Below, piece after piece: positions 42,098-49,864 of a stretch of 64,000 nt of DNA; within the stretch, counting starts at the first letter, position 1, and each line of letters starts with the position of its first letter. The notes beneath the pieces were generated by a model, which was not told where the DNA came from, made no database searches, and was given only the letters and a program-made list of their open reading frames with translations. The stretch lies in the NCBI GenBank assembly GCA_965247295.1, contig CBDFGQ010000007.1, forward strand, positions 310,001 to 374,000, written 5' to 3'. The translations under genes and the position numbers were made by a program. Origin of the DNA: CBDFGQ01 sp965247295 (lineage in GTDB: Bacteria; Chloroflexota; Dehalococcoidia; Lucifugimonadales; JAGWBF01).

Positions 42098-45000
42098 TTA
42101 TTGCCAAGACTTGGCCTTGGGGGCGGCCGTCATTGTGAATAGCTCTCGTGCGTGGGAAAGGACGATGTTCATCGTCCCATCGCGGCGTGATACCGTGCCT
42201 TCGGCGATTACCAAGGACTCCTGAAGCACACGGCGGTACCGCTCATAGAGCGCCGGCCAAACGATGAGTGGGATGTGGCCGTACTCGTCCTCCAGCGTAA
42301 GGAATACGGCCTTGCCCAGGGGCCGCTGACGGCGGATGACCAGCCCGGCCACAGTGACCTCGGCACCATCCTCCAGGTCAACTACCTCCCGGCTTGTGGT
42401 TGCCATCGTCCCTAACCGATCGCGTAAATGGGCCATAATATGCCCCGACGGGTGTATGCCCATGGTACGATACTCACCGTGCATGCGCTCCCACTGAGTG
42501 AGCTCCGGCAGGCCGACCATGTCCTGAGTGATGGGCATAGCTAGAGGCAGTTGACTGTTTAGAGGGCGATAGCGGAGGCCTATCTCCCAACGAACGGTCC
42601 GCCGGTCTTCACCAAACAGGTCGAATGCGCCTGCATCGGCCAGGCTATCCAATGACTCCCGAAGCAGTCCCGTCCTCAGCATGACCTCGCCAATGGAGGT
42701 AAATGGCCCACCTTCGTTTCTGGCGACGATGGCGGCCTCGGCGGCTACAGGGCCCACGGAAGCCACGCTGATAAGTCCTAAGCGTAGCGCCTCCCCCTCA
42801 ATGACGACGCACCTCTGATGGCTACGGTTGATATCCGGGTTCAGCACCCGTATGCCGTGGCGCTTGGCATCCTCCTTAAGCGTCTCCTGGTTGTAGAAGC
42901 CCATGGGCTGCTGGTTGAACAGTCCGGCGTAGAACTCCAGCGGGTAATAATATTTCAGCCAGGCTGCCTGGTAGGCGGTGACGCCAAATGCGAAGGCATG
43001 ACTTTCGGGGAACATGTACTCGCCGTTGAACTTCTTAAAGATGCGCCAGGCCGTATCCTCATCTACGCCATTCAGGCCCGCTCCTGTCCGGAAGTTTTCC
43101 CAGAAGGCTTTGATCAAATGAACGTTGTTACGGCGCCCGAAGGCACGCCGGAGCTGGTCTGCCTCCAGAGGAGAGAACCTGGCTACGGCCATGGCCACGT
43201 GGTTGACCTGGTCCTGAAAGAGGATGATGCCGTGGGTCCGCTCCAGCGGCCCTATCTCCAGAGGATGGTCGTAGAGTGTAGGCTCAAGGCCGTTCCGACG
43301 CCGAATGTACTTCGAGACACCGTCATGGACCCCCACACCCGGCCGGACCGCCGCCACCTCGTGGGCCATGTCTACAAGGTTCCTGGGACGTATGCGGGTA
43401 ATGGTCTGCATCTGTGCCGCCGACTCAACCTGGAAGATGCCGATGGTGTCGGCTCGACACAACATGTCGTACACATCTTTGTCCTCGAAGTCGATGCGGG
43501 AGAGGTCGGGCCGGTATCCGGTGCGTCCCTCAATCAGGTCGAGGGCCTCCTGCATTTGAGAGAGGGCGCCCAGAGCCAAGAAGTCGATCTTCACGAAGCC
43601 CGCATCCTCGATGCTCTCCTTATCCCACTGCATGACGTACCGGTCGTCGATGGCACCGGGCTGGATGGGCACCAGGTCGGTCAAGGGTGTGGAGCCGATG
43701 ACCATGCCGCCAGGGTGCTGCGCCAGATATTTGGGAAAACCATCCAGCTCTCCCGCTAACCGTACAAGGTCACGCCAGCCGGGGGCGTTCACCTTGTCCC
43801 GGTACCCGGGCTGGGAGGCCATCTCCTGAGCCAGGCTTGAAGCGTGGCCATAGTCCGCGCGTTTGGCGAGCCTGTCCACCTGGTGTGGCGGCAGCCCCAG
43901 GGCCTTGCCCAGGTCCCGCACGGCCCCCTTGAGCTTGTAGGTGGAGATCATTCCAGTAAGCGCGGCCCGCTCCCAGCCATACTTCTCGTGGACCCTCTTT
44001 ATAAGCTCTTCTCGGATATTACGGGGGAAATCCAGGTCGATGTCGGGTACCGAGGCGAGCCCGTCGTCGGAGAGGAACCGCTCAAGAGACAGGTTGAACT
44101 CCAGAGGGTCGATGTGGGAAAGACCAATGAGGTACCCAACCAGCATACATACGCTGGAACCCCGCCCTCTGCCCGGCGGGTTTTCCTCCACGGGGACCTC
44201 CCGATCGATAAGTCCAAGGTCTATCATTACCTCCCGACCCAATTGGATAATGCCATGGTAGATGAGAAAGAATCCTGAGAGGCTGTGGCGGCGGATCAGC
44301 CGGAACTCTTCGTCCAGCCGTGTTTTCACAAGGGCGGATATGGAGCCATAACGGCGGATGGCCGCCTGGTCGCACAGGTGGCGTAGGTAGCTCTCCTGAG
44401 TGAAACCTTCGGGTACAGGGTAGTCCGGGAACCGGTAGTCCAGGTCTCGCGTGAGGTCGAAGCTGGCGCAGCGCTCCGCTATACGGAGGGTATTGGCGAT
44501 CGCCTCCGGACAGTCCCTGAACAACCCTGCCATCTGCTGCGGTGACTTCAGGTAAAACTCCGAATTCGCCCGACGCTCGACATGGCTTTCCTCCAGACTC
44601 TTGAGATTCCTGACGGCCACCAGGCAGTCGTGAAGCCGGTGGCGTTCCCGCACGTGGTAGTGGACGTTGTTGGTGGCGACGACGCCGATACCCAATTGGC
44701 CCGCCAGGTCCGTTAAGTTGCGGTTGCGTCGAGTATCGCCGCGCACCAGGTTTTGCTGGAGCTCCAGGTACACGTTGCCCGAGCCGAACCACTCCATGTA
44801 ATGCAACACGGCATCCTTGGCTTCCCTCAGCCGCCCTTGCCCTGCTAGATAGGGCACCTCTCCCTTGCGGCAGCCCGTGAGCAGTATCAGGCCTTGGGAG
44901 TGCTCGGAGAAGAAACGAGGGTCCAGTTCAGGCTCTCGGCGGTCTGTGGTAATACGGGCGATGGAGAGGAGGCGACAGAGGTTGCTGTAACCCTGGCGTG

Positions 45001-45241
45001 TCTCAGCCAGGAGGGTAATGTGATGGCCGTGTACCAGGGTGACCTCTGCCCCAATGATGGGCTGGATACCCAAAGAGCGAGCTGCCAGGGCGTATTCCAT
45101 GGCCCCACACAGGTTGTCGTGGTCTGTGAGTGCCAGGGCAGAGTAGCCCAGCTCAACGGCGTGAGGTATGAGCTCGTGGATGGAGGAAGCCCCTTCCTGG
45201 AAGGAGTAGTTGCTGTGGCAATGGAGCTCTGCGTAGACCAT
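42098..45241 (-). CDS. dnaE2: Error-prone DNA polymerase III alpha subunit (DnaE2/ImuC)
   Basis: DnaE2 is the C-family translesion polymerase of SOS mutagenesis. The 1047-residue length matches the family. The PHP domain starts YAELHCHSNYSFQEGASS and has ALALTDHDNLCGAMEYA; the polymerase active site is in VPDIDLDFPRN (near residue 400); helix-hairpin-helix and OB-fold regions (VTVAGLVIRRQRPLGKAVFL) lie near the C-terminus. It starts two bases after the DUF6504 gene and is cotranscribed with imuB. ImuB normally bridges this polymerase to the sliding clamp. The set may be under SOS control through the palindrome at 46768-46784. Confidence 0.95.
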   Translation of the reverse strand: MVYAELHCHSNYSFQEGASSIHELIPHAVELGYSALALTDHDNLCGAMEYALAARSLGIQPIIGAEVTLVHGHHITLLAETRQGYSNLCRLLSIARITTDRREPELDPRFFSEHSQGLILLTGCRKGEVPYLAGQGRLREAKDAVLHYMEWFGSGNVYLELQQNLVRGDTRRNRNLTDLAGQLGIGVVATNNVHYHVRERHRLHDCLVAVRNLKSLEESHVERRANSEFYLKSPQQMAGLFRDCPEAIANTLRIAERCASFDLTRDLDYRFPDYPVPEGFTQESYLRHLCDQAAIRRYGSISALVKTRLDEEFRLIRRHSLSGFFLIYHGIIQLGREVMIDLGLIDREVPVEENPPGRGRGSSVCMLVGYLIGLSHIDPLEFNLSLERFLSDDGLASVPDIDLDFPRNIREELIKRVHEKYGWERAALTGMISTYKLKGAVRDLGKALGLPPHQVDRLAKRADYGHASSLAQEMASQPGYRDKVNAPGWRDLVRLAGELDGFPKYLAQHPGGMVIGSTPLTDLVPIQPGAIDDRYVMQWDKESIEDAGFVKIDFLALGALSQMQEALDLIEGRTGYRPDLSRIDFEDKDVYDMLCRADTIGIFQVESAAQMQTITRIRPRNLVDMAHEVAAVRPGVGVHDGVSKYIRRRNGLEPTLYDHPLEIGPLERTHGIILFQDQVNHVAMAVARFSPLEADQLRRAFGRRNNVHLIKAFWENFRTGAGLNGVDEDTAWRIFKKFNGEYMFPESHAFAFGVTAYQAAWLKYYYPLEFYAGLFNQQPMGFYNQETLKEDAKRHGIRVLNPDINRSHQRCVVIEGEALRLGLISVASVGPVAAEAAIVARNEGGPFTSIGEVMLRTGLLRESLDSLADAGAFDLFGEDRRTVRWEIGLRYRPLNSQLPLAMPITQDMVGLPELTQWERMHGEYRTMGIHPSGHIMAHLRDRLGTMATTSREVVDLEDGAEVTVAGLVIRRQRPLGKAVFLTLEDEYGHIPLIVWPALYERYRRVLQESLVIAEGTVSRRDGTMNIVLSHARELFTMTAAPKAKSWQ

Positions 45242-45243
45242 AG

Positions 45244-45534
45244 CTACTCAGGCCTATGGTGAAACCACTGGGCGGTGGTAAGGTCGCGGTATACCGTCAC
45301 GGACACCCCCGGACCTACCACGCACTCATAGTACATGCGACTGACAGGGTGCTCTCGCCACCACTCGTCATCGATGCGCCACCGGTCCAGCACCGAGGCC
45401 ACGTCGAGCCAGCGACCGCGCAGCATCAGGGAAGCGGGCATTCCGCCATCGTCGGTCTTCACCTGTACAGGGACCGGCTCGTTCAGGGGTCGTATGTCAT
45501 CAGTGCCCGGCGTCGTTCGGGCATCCTGGACCAC
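45244..45534 (-). CDS. DUF6504-type small protein of the mutasome operon
   Basis: This 96-residue protein contains VLDRWRIDDEWWREHPVSRM and VSVTVYRDLTTAQWFHHR, the DUF6504 pattern seen in Actinobacteria either as a C-terminal ImuB extension or next to it. It begins inside the end of imuB (52-base overlap, GTG 45534) and ends two bases before dnaE2. Tight coupling and conserved company suggest a subunit or adaptor of the ImuB/DnaE2 complex; its biochemical role is unknown. Confidence 0.8.
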   Translation of the reverse strand: MVQDARTTPGTDDIRPLNEPVPVQVKTDDGGMPASLMLRGRWLDVASVLDRWRIDDEWWREHPVSRMYYECVVGPGVSVTVYRDLTTAQWFHHRPE

Positions 45535-46661
45535 GGCTCCACCTCCCTGACTCGATAGATGGGATTTCTCCCGAGAGACGTCTTGAGCTGGGCTATGGAC
45601 TGGCGTAAACGCGCCACCTTCCTGACATCCTGCAACAGGCTCTCCTGGCTTCCCGTCTCGCTGGTCAAGTCCTTGAGGGTGAGGCCAAGCTCCTCTAAGG
45701 GCCCCGGCAGCCTAGTGTCAGCCAGCGCTCCTTTGAGGACGTGGTAGGCACTGCTCCGATTGCTAACCGGCGCCTTAAAGGTGATGCGTCGCTCCCAGAT
45801 AGGCATATCGACGACGTGACCCTCTATGAGTGCGGTCCGTGCGTAGCGTCCCCGCATCTTGGGCTGGGTAAAGAGTTGGCCCAGCAGGTGGTCCACCGCC
45901 ATGAGCAGAGATTCCACATATGCCGTGGGAGTGAAGAAAGTGAAGCGTGACGTCACCTCCTCCTCTCGCCGATGGGGGACAACGGGGGTGTCGTCCAAGC
46001 CCTGAGCCAGCCGCCATACCTTCACGCCCGTTGGACCAAACTGCGCTTGGAGCGGACCTGGAGGTAGCTCAGCTATCTTCTTCAGGCTGTCCAGGCCAAA
46101 GCTTCGAAGACGCTCCTTGACCTCCCATGGCACCGGGAGCACCTCCACGGGGAAGGGAGCCAGGAACTCTCTCACCTCCTTGGGTGGCCAGTACACCCTA
46201 CCCGGGTCTGCACGTAAAGCGGCCAGATAGGCGGGGAACTTGCCCGTACTTACCCCTAGACGCGGCTCCAAGTGTGGGGGAACAGCCCGTAGTAATGCGT
46301 CGATTAGACGGTTAAGGCGTCCGTCGGCGTTTTCCAACCCGTCCAGGCCTATGTAGACGCGCCCGAGGTCGGCGCCCTCAACGACAGGGCTCCAGTTCCC
46401 TAGACGCAGCAGTATTTGGTCGAATACCTTCTGGTAGTAAGGTAGGTTGGCCTCTATGGGAACCCCATCTTTACAGCGAGCCAGCGCCTCCTGGAGGGGC
46501 ATCCCCCACTTGATCTGTCCCATGCCGGGAGAGGTATCCAGCACTGTGCGCCGAGAGCCGTGCCTATGAAATATGATCACCCGGCGCCTATCCAGGCTGG
46601 GGTCTCGCTGTACTTCGAGCCTGAAGGCAAGATGTGGCACTAGGACACAGGCAATGAGCAT
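45483..46661 (-). CDS. imuB: ImuB-like Y-family polymerase homologue, catalytically inactive
   Basis: ImuB is a Y-family polymerase relative that organises DnaE2-dependent translesion synthesis. The 392 residues follow the Y-family layout: palm (LIACVLVPHLAFRLEVQ; GMGQIKWGMPLQEALARCK), DLGRVYIGLDGLE, thumb with helix-hairpin-helix (LRSFGLDSLKKIAELPPGPL) and little finger. The acidic residues of a true polymerase are missing: VPHLAF replaces the FDMDAFFA-type motif and GADLGRVY replaces the SIDE motif. It must therefore act as a scaffold, as for known ImuB proteins. No imuA gene is present. It diverges from yedK, with a 17-base palindrome between them. Confidence 0.88.
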   Translation of the reverse strand: MLIACVLVPHLAFRLEVQRDPSLDRRRVIIFHRHGSRRTVLDTSPGMGQIKWGMPLQEALARCKDGVPIEANLPYYQKVFDQILLRLGNWSPVVEGADLGRVYIGLDGLENADGRLNRLIDALLRAVPPHLEPRLGVSTGKFPAYLAALRADPGRVYWPPKEVREFLAPFPVEVLPVPWEVKERLRSFGLDSLKKIAELPPGPLQAQFGPTGVKVWRLAQGLDDTPVVPHRREEEVTSRFTFFTPTAYVESLLMAVDHLLGQLFTQPKMRGRYARTALIEGHVVDMPIWERRITFKAPVSNRSSAYHVLKGALADTRLPGPLEELGLTLKDLTSETGSQESLLQDVRKVARLRQSIAQLKTSLGRNPIYRVREVEPWSRMPERRRALMTYDP

Positions 46662-46767
46662 GGAGAAGACTCTCCGTAGGAACAGGTATTAGCCTAAGAT
46701 ATCGCACCGAGGCTTCAGGAGCTACTCTGCCACCGGCATCATGGTGACTGGGTAATGCCAGATTGTA

Positions 46768-46784
46768 GAACAGGAGTGCTGTTC
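46768..46784. promoter_or_regulatory. Perfect palindrome between imuB and yedK, possible SOS operator
   Basis: GAACAG, five bases (GAGTG), CTGTTC: a perfect 6+6 inverted repeat in the 187-base divergent region between two SOS-associated genes. It resembles LexA sites in having GAAC and GTTC arms, but the spacing differs from the Gram-positive GAAC-N4-GTTC consensus, so binding by LexA is a guess. Confidence 0.45.
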
Positions 46785-46848
46785 CGTCAAGGGAATGTTG
46801 ACAGAGGGCCGGGCCCTCAGGACAATATGATCACCGGAGGTGATTAGA

Positions 46849-47532
46849 GTGTGTGGGCGATACTCACTAACACCGGATATGGACCAGATGCAGATACGAT
46901 TCGGCTTTCACGCCGGCGACCTGTCTCACAGGCCCAGATACAACGTCGCCCCTACTCAGGAAGTGCTGACGGTCACCAACGATAGCGTTGAGAACCGGGC
47001 CCAGTTTATGAGATGGGGACTGGTACCCTTCTGGGCCAAGGACCTGTCCATCGGCCAGCGCATGATAAACGCCCGGGCCGAGACCGTCGTGGAGAAGCCC
47101 AGCTTCCGGAAGGCCTTCCAGAGTCGACGCTGCCTGATACTAGCGGACGGGTTCTACGAGTGGAAAAGAGATGGCAAGGGTAAGGTCCCTATGCGTATCG
47201 TGATCAAGTCTGGCGACCCATTTGGGTTTGCAGGACTCTGGGAGACGTGGAAATCCCCCGATGGCCAGCTGGTGAAGTCCTGCACCATTATCACGACGAC
47301 TCCCAACGCCGTTACGGAGCCCATCCATAACAGGATGCCCGTCATACTCACCGAAGACGCGGAGTCACTGTGGTTGGACCCGAGCAACTCCGACATCTCG
47401 GAGCTTAGAGAACTATTGGTGCCCTATCCTGCCAATGAGATGGAGGCCTACGAGGTCTCTACGCTGGTGAACTCGCCGAAGCACGATGTCCCCGAGTGCG
47501 TGGCGCCGCAGGGTGCAATGAGCCCAGGGTGA
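46849..47532 (+). CDS. yedK: SOS response-associated protein YedK (HMCES/SRAP family)
   Basis: SRAP proteins shield abasic sites in single-stranded DNA by forming a thiazolidine crosslink through Cys2. Starting at GTG 46849 the protein reads MCGRYSLTPD, placing the catalytic Cys at position 2; a longer frame from 46840 would bury it, so this start is required. GGAGGTGATT lies eight bases upstream. Other active-site residues are visible: Asn in INARAETV, Glu in DGFYEWKRDG and His in PIHNRMPVIL. The protein has 227 residues, the normal size. It is divergent from imuB and shares a presumptive operator. Confidence 0.94.
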   Translation: MCGRYSLTPDMDQMQIRFGFHAGDLSHRPRYNVAPTQEVLTVTNDSVENRAQFMRWGLVPFWAKDLSIGQRMINARAETVVEKPSFRKAFQSRRCLILADGFYEWKRDGKGKVPMRIVIKSGDPFGFAGLWETWKSPDGQLVKSCTIITTTPNAVTEPIHNRMPVILTEDAESLWLDPSNSDISELRELLVPYPANEMEAYEVSTLVNSPKHDVPECVAPQGAMSPG

Positions 47533-47576
47533 TGGGCCCGGGGAAAGAGTCCAGCCTTTCGGCCGTCTGCGGGATG

Positions 47577-47669
47577 CCTCCATGGGCCCGCTAGAGTTTT
47601 GATTTCCACGATGTGCTCGCACAGCCTGGCATGGCAATGTGTTCGTGCGCTTGGGGCTCCGGACAAATG
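47577..47669. repeat. Degenerate direct repeat inside the island, right copy
   Basis: Counterpart of 41811-41903. It lies in the 369-base gap between yedK and the TPR gene. A short rightward frame (47639-47863) spans its end but resembles nothing known. Confidence 0.45.
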
Positions 47670-47837
47670 CTATATATAGTGTGAAGGGTTTGTCCGGAAT
47701 CCTTCCCTCGATCGATGTGAGGGTGGTTTATGCTGAATGGGAGGTGAACGTGATAATCGATGAGTCGAAGCCACTCGCCGAGAGACGGCAGGGATTGAAG
47801 CCGAGGTGTCGTAGGATCGGGATTAACCTCGAACGCG

Positions 47838-47866
47838 TTGACACCGGGAGGTGGTTAACCTAAACT
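47838..47866 (+). promoter_or_regulatory. Promoter of the zinc-ribbon TPR gene
   Basis: Consensus TTGACA (47838-47843), a 17-base spacer and TAAACT (47861-47866). Transcription would start near 47873, before ATG 47902, which supports that start over the earlier 47851. Confidence 0.7.
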
Positions 47867-47901
47867 CAGCCTTGTCCACGAATCAGTATGCGAGTACGGC
47901 T

Positions 47902-48561
47902 ATGCTCATATGTCCGAATTGCCAGCTGGACAACGAAGAGGGTGCTACTACGTGCTATTCCTGTGGGCAGAGGCTGGAGAATCACCGCGATGAGGTAGAT
48001 ACAAACAGCGGATGGAGTCCTTCGTTACTCGCTTCGCCTGAAGAGGAGGAGAGTTGGGAGGAGGAGATAGCAAGTTATGATGAAGCAATCAGCGTTGATC
48101 CAGAAGACGCTAACCTGTACTTCAACAGGGGGGTTGCCTACGATAATTTAGGCCAGCATGCTGAAGCTATCCGAGACTACGACAAAGCCATCAGCCTCGG
48201 TCCGGAATATGTCGATGCCTTTCTTCACAGAGGACTCGCTTATGCCGATCTGGAGCAGTATCAGCAGGCCATTCAAGACTATGGCGAGTGCATCCGCCTA
48301 GATGCGCAAGATTCTGAGGCCTACCTCAACCGAGGAGTTGCGTACTTTAGCCTTGGGGAGTATCAAGCTGCTTTGGACGATTACTTCCAGGCACTGAGTT
48401 TGGAGCCAGAGGATGCTGAGATATATGGACTCGCTGCGCTGGCGGCTACCCTGCTGGGCAGTGACGATGAAGCCGCTGGCTTGCAGGACGATGCTGTTGA
48501 ACTCGGTGTCTCCCCAACGTTGCTGCAAGTAGTGATAGATGAACTGAAAAAGAGGCGCTAG
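47902..48561 (+). CDS. Zinc-ribbon and TPR repeat protein
   Basis: The 219-residue protein begins with a zinc ribbon (MLICPNCQLDNEEGATTCYS, CxxC...CxxC in residues 4-25), followed by an acidic linker (PEEEESWEEE) and about four tetratricopeptide repeats (SVDPEDANLYFNRGVAYDNL, GPEYVDAFLHRGLAYADLEQ, DAQDSEAYLNRGVAYFSLGE and a degenerate fourth). Such proteins are usually scaffolds for protein contacts. No membrane segment is seen. It is cargo of the island between yedK and the integrase relic; its partner is unknown, and a link to the mutasome is not shown by the sequence. Its codon use looks less GC-biased than that of its neighbours, consistent with transfer. Confidence 0.82.
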   Translation: MLICPNCQLDNEEGATTCYSCGQRLENHRDEVDTNSGWSPSLLASPEEEESWEEEIASYDEAISVDPEDANLYFNRGVAYDNLGQHAEAIRDYDKAISLGPEYVDAFLHRGLAYADLEQYQQAIQDYGECIRLDAQDSEAYLNRGVAYFSLGEYQAALDDYFQALSLEPEDAEIYGLAALAATLLGSDDEAAGLQDDAVELGVSPTLLQVVIDELKKRR

Positions 48562-48715
48562 TCGTCCCTGCTGCGTGTCCGGAAGGTTACGGACGGACAG
48601 ACAAAGTGCGAACTGGCGCGCGGATCGAGGATTGAGGCCAACATGGTCCCGGGCGGCGACCCCTGATGGTGATGTGGGCGCAGAGGATGCGGTGGAGACG
48701 GGGGACCCCCACGTG

Positions 48716-48922
48716 CGGCTACACGACCTCTGACGCACATACGCCACCTTGATGTTGCAGCAGGGAGTCCATCTGAAGATAGTCAGAGAACGCCTGGGCC
48801 ATGCCAGCGTCACCATCGCCCCGGACACCTATAGCCACGTCCTGCCCGGACTACAGGAAGCGGTGGCTCTGGAGTATGAAGAGGGGCTACGAGAGGTGGG
48901 ACATGAGGAGCAGCATGTGTAG
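48716..48922 (+). pseudogene. 3' end of a tyrosine recombinase (integrase), dead
   Basis: The frame reads RLHDL, TGA (48731-48733), RTYATLMLQQGVHLKIVRER, LGHASVTIAPDTYSHVLPGL and ends at TAG 48920-48922. This is the catalytic C-terminus of a phage-type integrase, with the LGHASVT box and the Tyr of DTYSHV. The essential HxxR Arg codon has become TGA and the following His is Arg, so it cannot be active, and the 5' part of the gene is gone or unrecognisable. Its place 82 bases from the tRNA-Ser 3' end is where an island integrase is expected. Confidence 0.85.
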
Positions 48923-49004
48923 CTGGCTTGAAACGGGAATGTGGGCGATTCTGTTGGGACGGTGCGCCGGTGGCCCTCAGAACAGTGCGATTATGTATCT
49001 ACTG

Positions 49005-49093
49005 TGGCGGAGAGGGTGGGATTTGAACCCACGATCCCGGAAAGGGATACCGCTTTTCGAGAGCGGCGCATTCGTCCACTCTGCCACCTCTCC
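49005..49093 (-). tRNA. tRNA-Ser (anticodon CGA), integration target
   Basis: A complete class II tRNA on the minus strand: acceptor GGAGAGG/CCTCTCC, anticodon stem CCGCT/AGCGG with loop CTCGAAA (anticodon CGA, reads UCG), a long variable arm, the T-arm GTGGGTTCAAATCCCAC and an encoded CCA. Its 3' half is duplicated at 41534-41591, so the present 3' half was probably brought by the element that inserted here. A TTGAAA with TATTCT at 17-base spacing lies just upstream on this strand as its likely promoter. Confidence 0.95.
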
Positions 49094-49214
49094 ACACATT
49101 CCAGAATATAGCACCCCCAGTTGCTTTTCAAGGTATGCCCAGTTACAATCTTGTGAAGCCTTGAGCCCTAGCCGGGACATGGGAAAAGTTCTGGTCACAT
49201 CCTAGCTCAGGGCC

Positions 49215-49243
49215 TTGACATCTGAAAGTCGTGCTAATATGAT
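49215..49243 (+). promoter_or_regulatory. Consensus promoter of the exported protein gene
   Basis: Perfect TTGACA (49215-49220), a 17-base spacer and TATGAT (49238-49243), about 100 bases before the start codon at 49341. This is one of the strongest sigma-70-type promoters in the window. Confidence 0.75.
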
Positions 49244-49340
49244 TATGCGTGACCTTGCTTGTGGCAGGAACAAAAAGTATTAGCGAGGGTGTCGGAATCC
49301 AAACTAGACCCCCCGAAACAGGATGTGAAAAGGAGGCCCG

Positions 49341-49772
49341 ATGAGGCGATTTGTAGGCAATAAACTTTCCATCGTAGCTCTTGTCATCCTGGTTGTGACG
49401 TTGATAACTGGCGTGACCTGGGCTGCCACCAGCCCCGGCACCTCAAATCAGGTACAGACATCCGTTGTGGAGATACAAGCAATACCGACGTTGGTGCAGG
49501 TGGGTGGTAAGCTGCAGATAGCCGGGGCGGGATTCGCACCAGACGAAGTGGTCCTCTTTGAAATTCGTGTGGGGGGCGATGCACTGAACGTGATTCTCCA
49601 GGGCGGGCGCGCCAACGCTGCGGGAGCATTCATGGCGGACACGACGAAGGCCAGCCGGACCGGTGGCCTGCCGGAGGAGTTGGGGCCTGGGGTGTACACT
49701 ATACAGGCACTCACCTTTGACGGCCACGTAGCCAGCGCGCCCCTGGTGGTTATTAAAAAGAAAGTGGAGTAG
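49341..49772 (+). CDS. Small exported protein, function unknown
   Basis: The 143-residue protein has an N-terminal signal peptide (basic MRRFVGNK, then hydrophobic LSIVALVILVVTLITGV, cleavage expected after TWA-A). The mature part is beta-rich and begins with a segment like immunoglobulin-type sheets (IPTLVQVGGKLQIAGAGFAP, FEIRVGG, GVYTIQALTFDGHV), reminiscent of IPT/TIG-like sugar- or surface-binding folds. AAGGAGG lies just upstream of ATG 49341. It has its own strong promoter and a strong terminator hairpin, so it is a single-gene unit that may be highly expressed. No enzyme motif is seen. Confidence 0.8.
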   Translation: MRRFVGNKLSIVALVILVVTLITGVTWAATSPGTSNQVQTSVVEIQAIPTLVQVGGKLQIAGAGFAPDEVVLFEIRVGGDALNVILQGGRANAAGAFMADTTKASRTGGLPEELGPGVYTIQALTFDGHVASAPLVVIKKKVE

Positions 49773-49806
49773 GGGTACCGGACAGGCCCCTCAGGTTGAT
49801 CGAAAC

Positions 49807-49836
49807 AGATAGGGACCTCGGAAGAGGTCCCTATCT
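49807..49836. terminator. Strong hairpin terminator between convergent genes
   Basis: A perfect 13-bp stem (AGATAGGGACCTC, loop GGAA, GAGGTCCCTATCT) lies 35 bases after the exported-protein gene. It also stands downstream of the convergent CorC-like gene, so it probably stops transcription from both sides. No long T-run follows. Confidence 0.75.
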
Positions 49837-49864
49837 CATTGTTGGCGGCGAGGGGCGATGAACC

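Larger units (their letters stand above)
41534..49061. mobile_element. Probable remnant integrative element in tRNA-Ser(CGA), carrying an SOS mutagenesis module
   Basis: The element is bounded by the tRNA-Ser(CGA) 3' half at both ends (41534-41591 and 49004-49061) in direct orientation. It contains the dead end of a tyrosine recombinase gene (48716-48922) right beside the intact tRNA, the usual place for an integrase. Cargo is dnaE2, a DUF6504 gene, imuB, yedK and a zinc-ribbon TPR gene. No replication, transfer or phage structural genes are seen, so the element is a reduced or decayed island of about 7.4 kb. The interpretation rests on the repeat, the recombinase relic and the gene content. 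Confidence 0.75.

Noticed and set aside
46768..46784. Certain LexA box of the Gram-positive type
   Set aside because: Arms GAAC/GTTC are present, but the nine bases between them do not fit GAAC-N4-GTTC; kept only as a possible operator.
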